Of a stretch of DNA of 31,972 nt, positions 31,348 through 31,972 are shown in pieces. The position numbers were made by a program, and so were the translations under genes. Origin of the DNA: a virus. Location of the stretch: positions 1 through 31,972 of the IMG/VR virus record IMGVR_UViG_3300020312_000418, one strand, 5' to 3'. How positions within the stretch are numbered: position 1 is the first letter of the stretch; every line of letters starts with the position of its first letter. The notes below the pieces were generated by a model. That model was not told where the DNA came from, did no database searches, and saw nothing but the letters and a program-made list of their open reading frames with translations.

Positions 31348-31972
31348 TAGATTATACGAGTTTTTTCGTGCCCTACTCGAATACGAGGATCGCACCAGAT
31401 TTCGTATCCTTTCTCCTTAGCATCCAGACAGAATGATACGTCTTCACCACACATGTCTTGTACACTACCAGACTCAAAGACTTGCATCTTAGGAGCAAAC
31501 CAAGGGTATTCAAGATTCTCAAAGACTCCCTTTTTAATGAGCACCCATCCAAAACCTGTGTAATCTACAGTGAAAGGTTTCTTACGCTTGCTGATACCAT
31601 CCACCATTTCGTGGTTCATCACTCCACCATTAGTACGGAAATCATCTTCCTCTAACCAGTGTGCGACAGATGTAGTTTTGCCATCCTCTGTAGCATACCA
31701 ACCTGCTGTAATCTCTTTCTCATCACCTTCAGCAGGAACTGCAAGATCACATAACTGCCAGAACTTGTTTGTGTCAAAGACAATATCCGAGTCAATCCAA
31801 AGTTGGTAATCATACTGTAACTTACCGTCCCAAGGAATTTGCTTAGGTCCACGTAAGACATTTGCTCCAAGACACTTACATCTTGCAAAGTTTACCATAG
31901 AAGAGTAATCCTGAGATATCTGAATACTCATTCCATTCTGTACCATGTCAAAACATAACTGTACAAAATTCT
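31347..31972 (-). CDS. GT-A-type glycosyltransferase, N-terminus beyond window
   Basis: A partial gene: the frame stays open through the first internal ATG at 31,946 (upstream codons read NFVQLCFD) to the window edge, so the true start lies outside. Counting from the Met at 31,946, a DSD metal/nucleotide-sugar motif is at 52-54 (LWIDSDIVFD), a GFGWVLIKKGVF segment at 131-142, and a GEDVSFCLDAKEKG...VGH segment at 167-193, where the Asp and terminal His fit the metal site of GT-A transferases. It probably adds a sugar to a phage or host target; DNA, virion protein or cell-envelope modification cannot be separated from sequence. Similar small glycosyltransferases occur near structural genes in marine T4-like phages. 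It leads the small three-gene block ending at the terminator. Confidence 0.85.
   Translation of the reverse strand, partial: NFVQLCFDMVQNGMSIQISQDYSSMVNFARCKCLGANVLRGPKQIPWDGKLQYDYQLWIDSDIVFDTNKFWQLCDLAVPAEGDEKEITAGWYATEDGKTTSVAHWLEEDDFRTNGGVMNHEMVDGISKRKKPFTVDYTGFGWVLIKKGVFENLEYPWFAPKMQVFESGSVQDMCGEDVSFCLDAKEKGYEIWCDPRIRVGHEKTRII

Noticed and set aside
31347-31395. Longer N-terminus for the 66-residue gene (start at 31,395)
   Set aside because: It would overlap the glycosyltransferase by 49 bases and add a basic, unstructured leader; the TAATG coupling start is the standard arrangement here.

Overview
This window looks like the baseplate-to-neck module of a large, AT-rich, contractile-tailed (T4-like) marine phage, of the kind that infects unicellular cyanobacteria (Kyanoviridae-type) or possibly SAR11. 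The basis is a set of recognisable T4 tail proteins (gp25, gp6, a gp7-like giant, gp8, gp13 and the start of gp14) in T4 order, combined with large beta-rich fibre and structural proteins typical of marine T4-like phages. No host-derived metabolic gene is present, so the host is inferred only from family resemblance. Every supportable gene lies on the minus strand and is read from high to low coordinates.

From right to left, positions about 31,000-31,972 hold a small pre-baseplate block: a partial GT-A-type glycosyltransferase cut by the window edge, a 66-residue unknown protein and a 48-residue very basic protein. By eye this block is less AT-rich than the rest. It ends at a strong intrinsic terminator (30,966-30,992). 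A 46-residue acidic protein and a late-promoter-like octamer come next.

The main operon then begins with gp25 (30,360-30,761) and gp6 (28,370-30,358), the wedge core. It continues with a 4,476-residue giant (14,930-28,360). The giant's N-terminal 250 residues carry a segment resembling the conserved part of T4 gp7, and its remainder is a mosaic of short beta-modules with one YHYH-like domain and a tandem Cys/Asp/His/Tyr-Pro-Arg repeat. Next come a 625-residue fibre whose N-terminus resembles T4 gp10 (13,026-14,903), a subtilisin-family (S8) serine protease with a complete Asp-His-Asn-Ser active site and an apparent inhibitory prosegment (10,898-13,024), and an 85-residue fibre-like protein. 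gp8 follows behind its own late-promoter-like element. After gp8 are a 2,486-residue protein with a DUF4815-like N-terminus (1,561-9,021), two short overlapping structural-type genes, gp13, and the first 34 codons of gp14.

The logic of the layout is wedge assembly (gp25, gp6, gp7, gp10-like, gp8), then adsorption apparatus (DUF4815-like protein and short beta-proteins), then neck (gp13, gp14). Many gene junctions overlap or are separated by only a few bases, suggesting translational coupling. The most unusual feature relative to T4 is the fibre-protease-small fibre cassette between the gp7 and gp8 positions: a secreted-type protease fold encoded inside a baseplate operon and next to two enormous structural proteins. 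There is no stretch longer than 300 bases without a gene, and I saw no tRNA, CRISPR array or insertion sequence.
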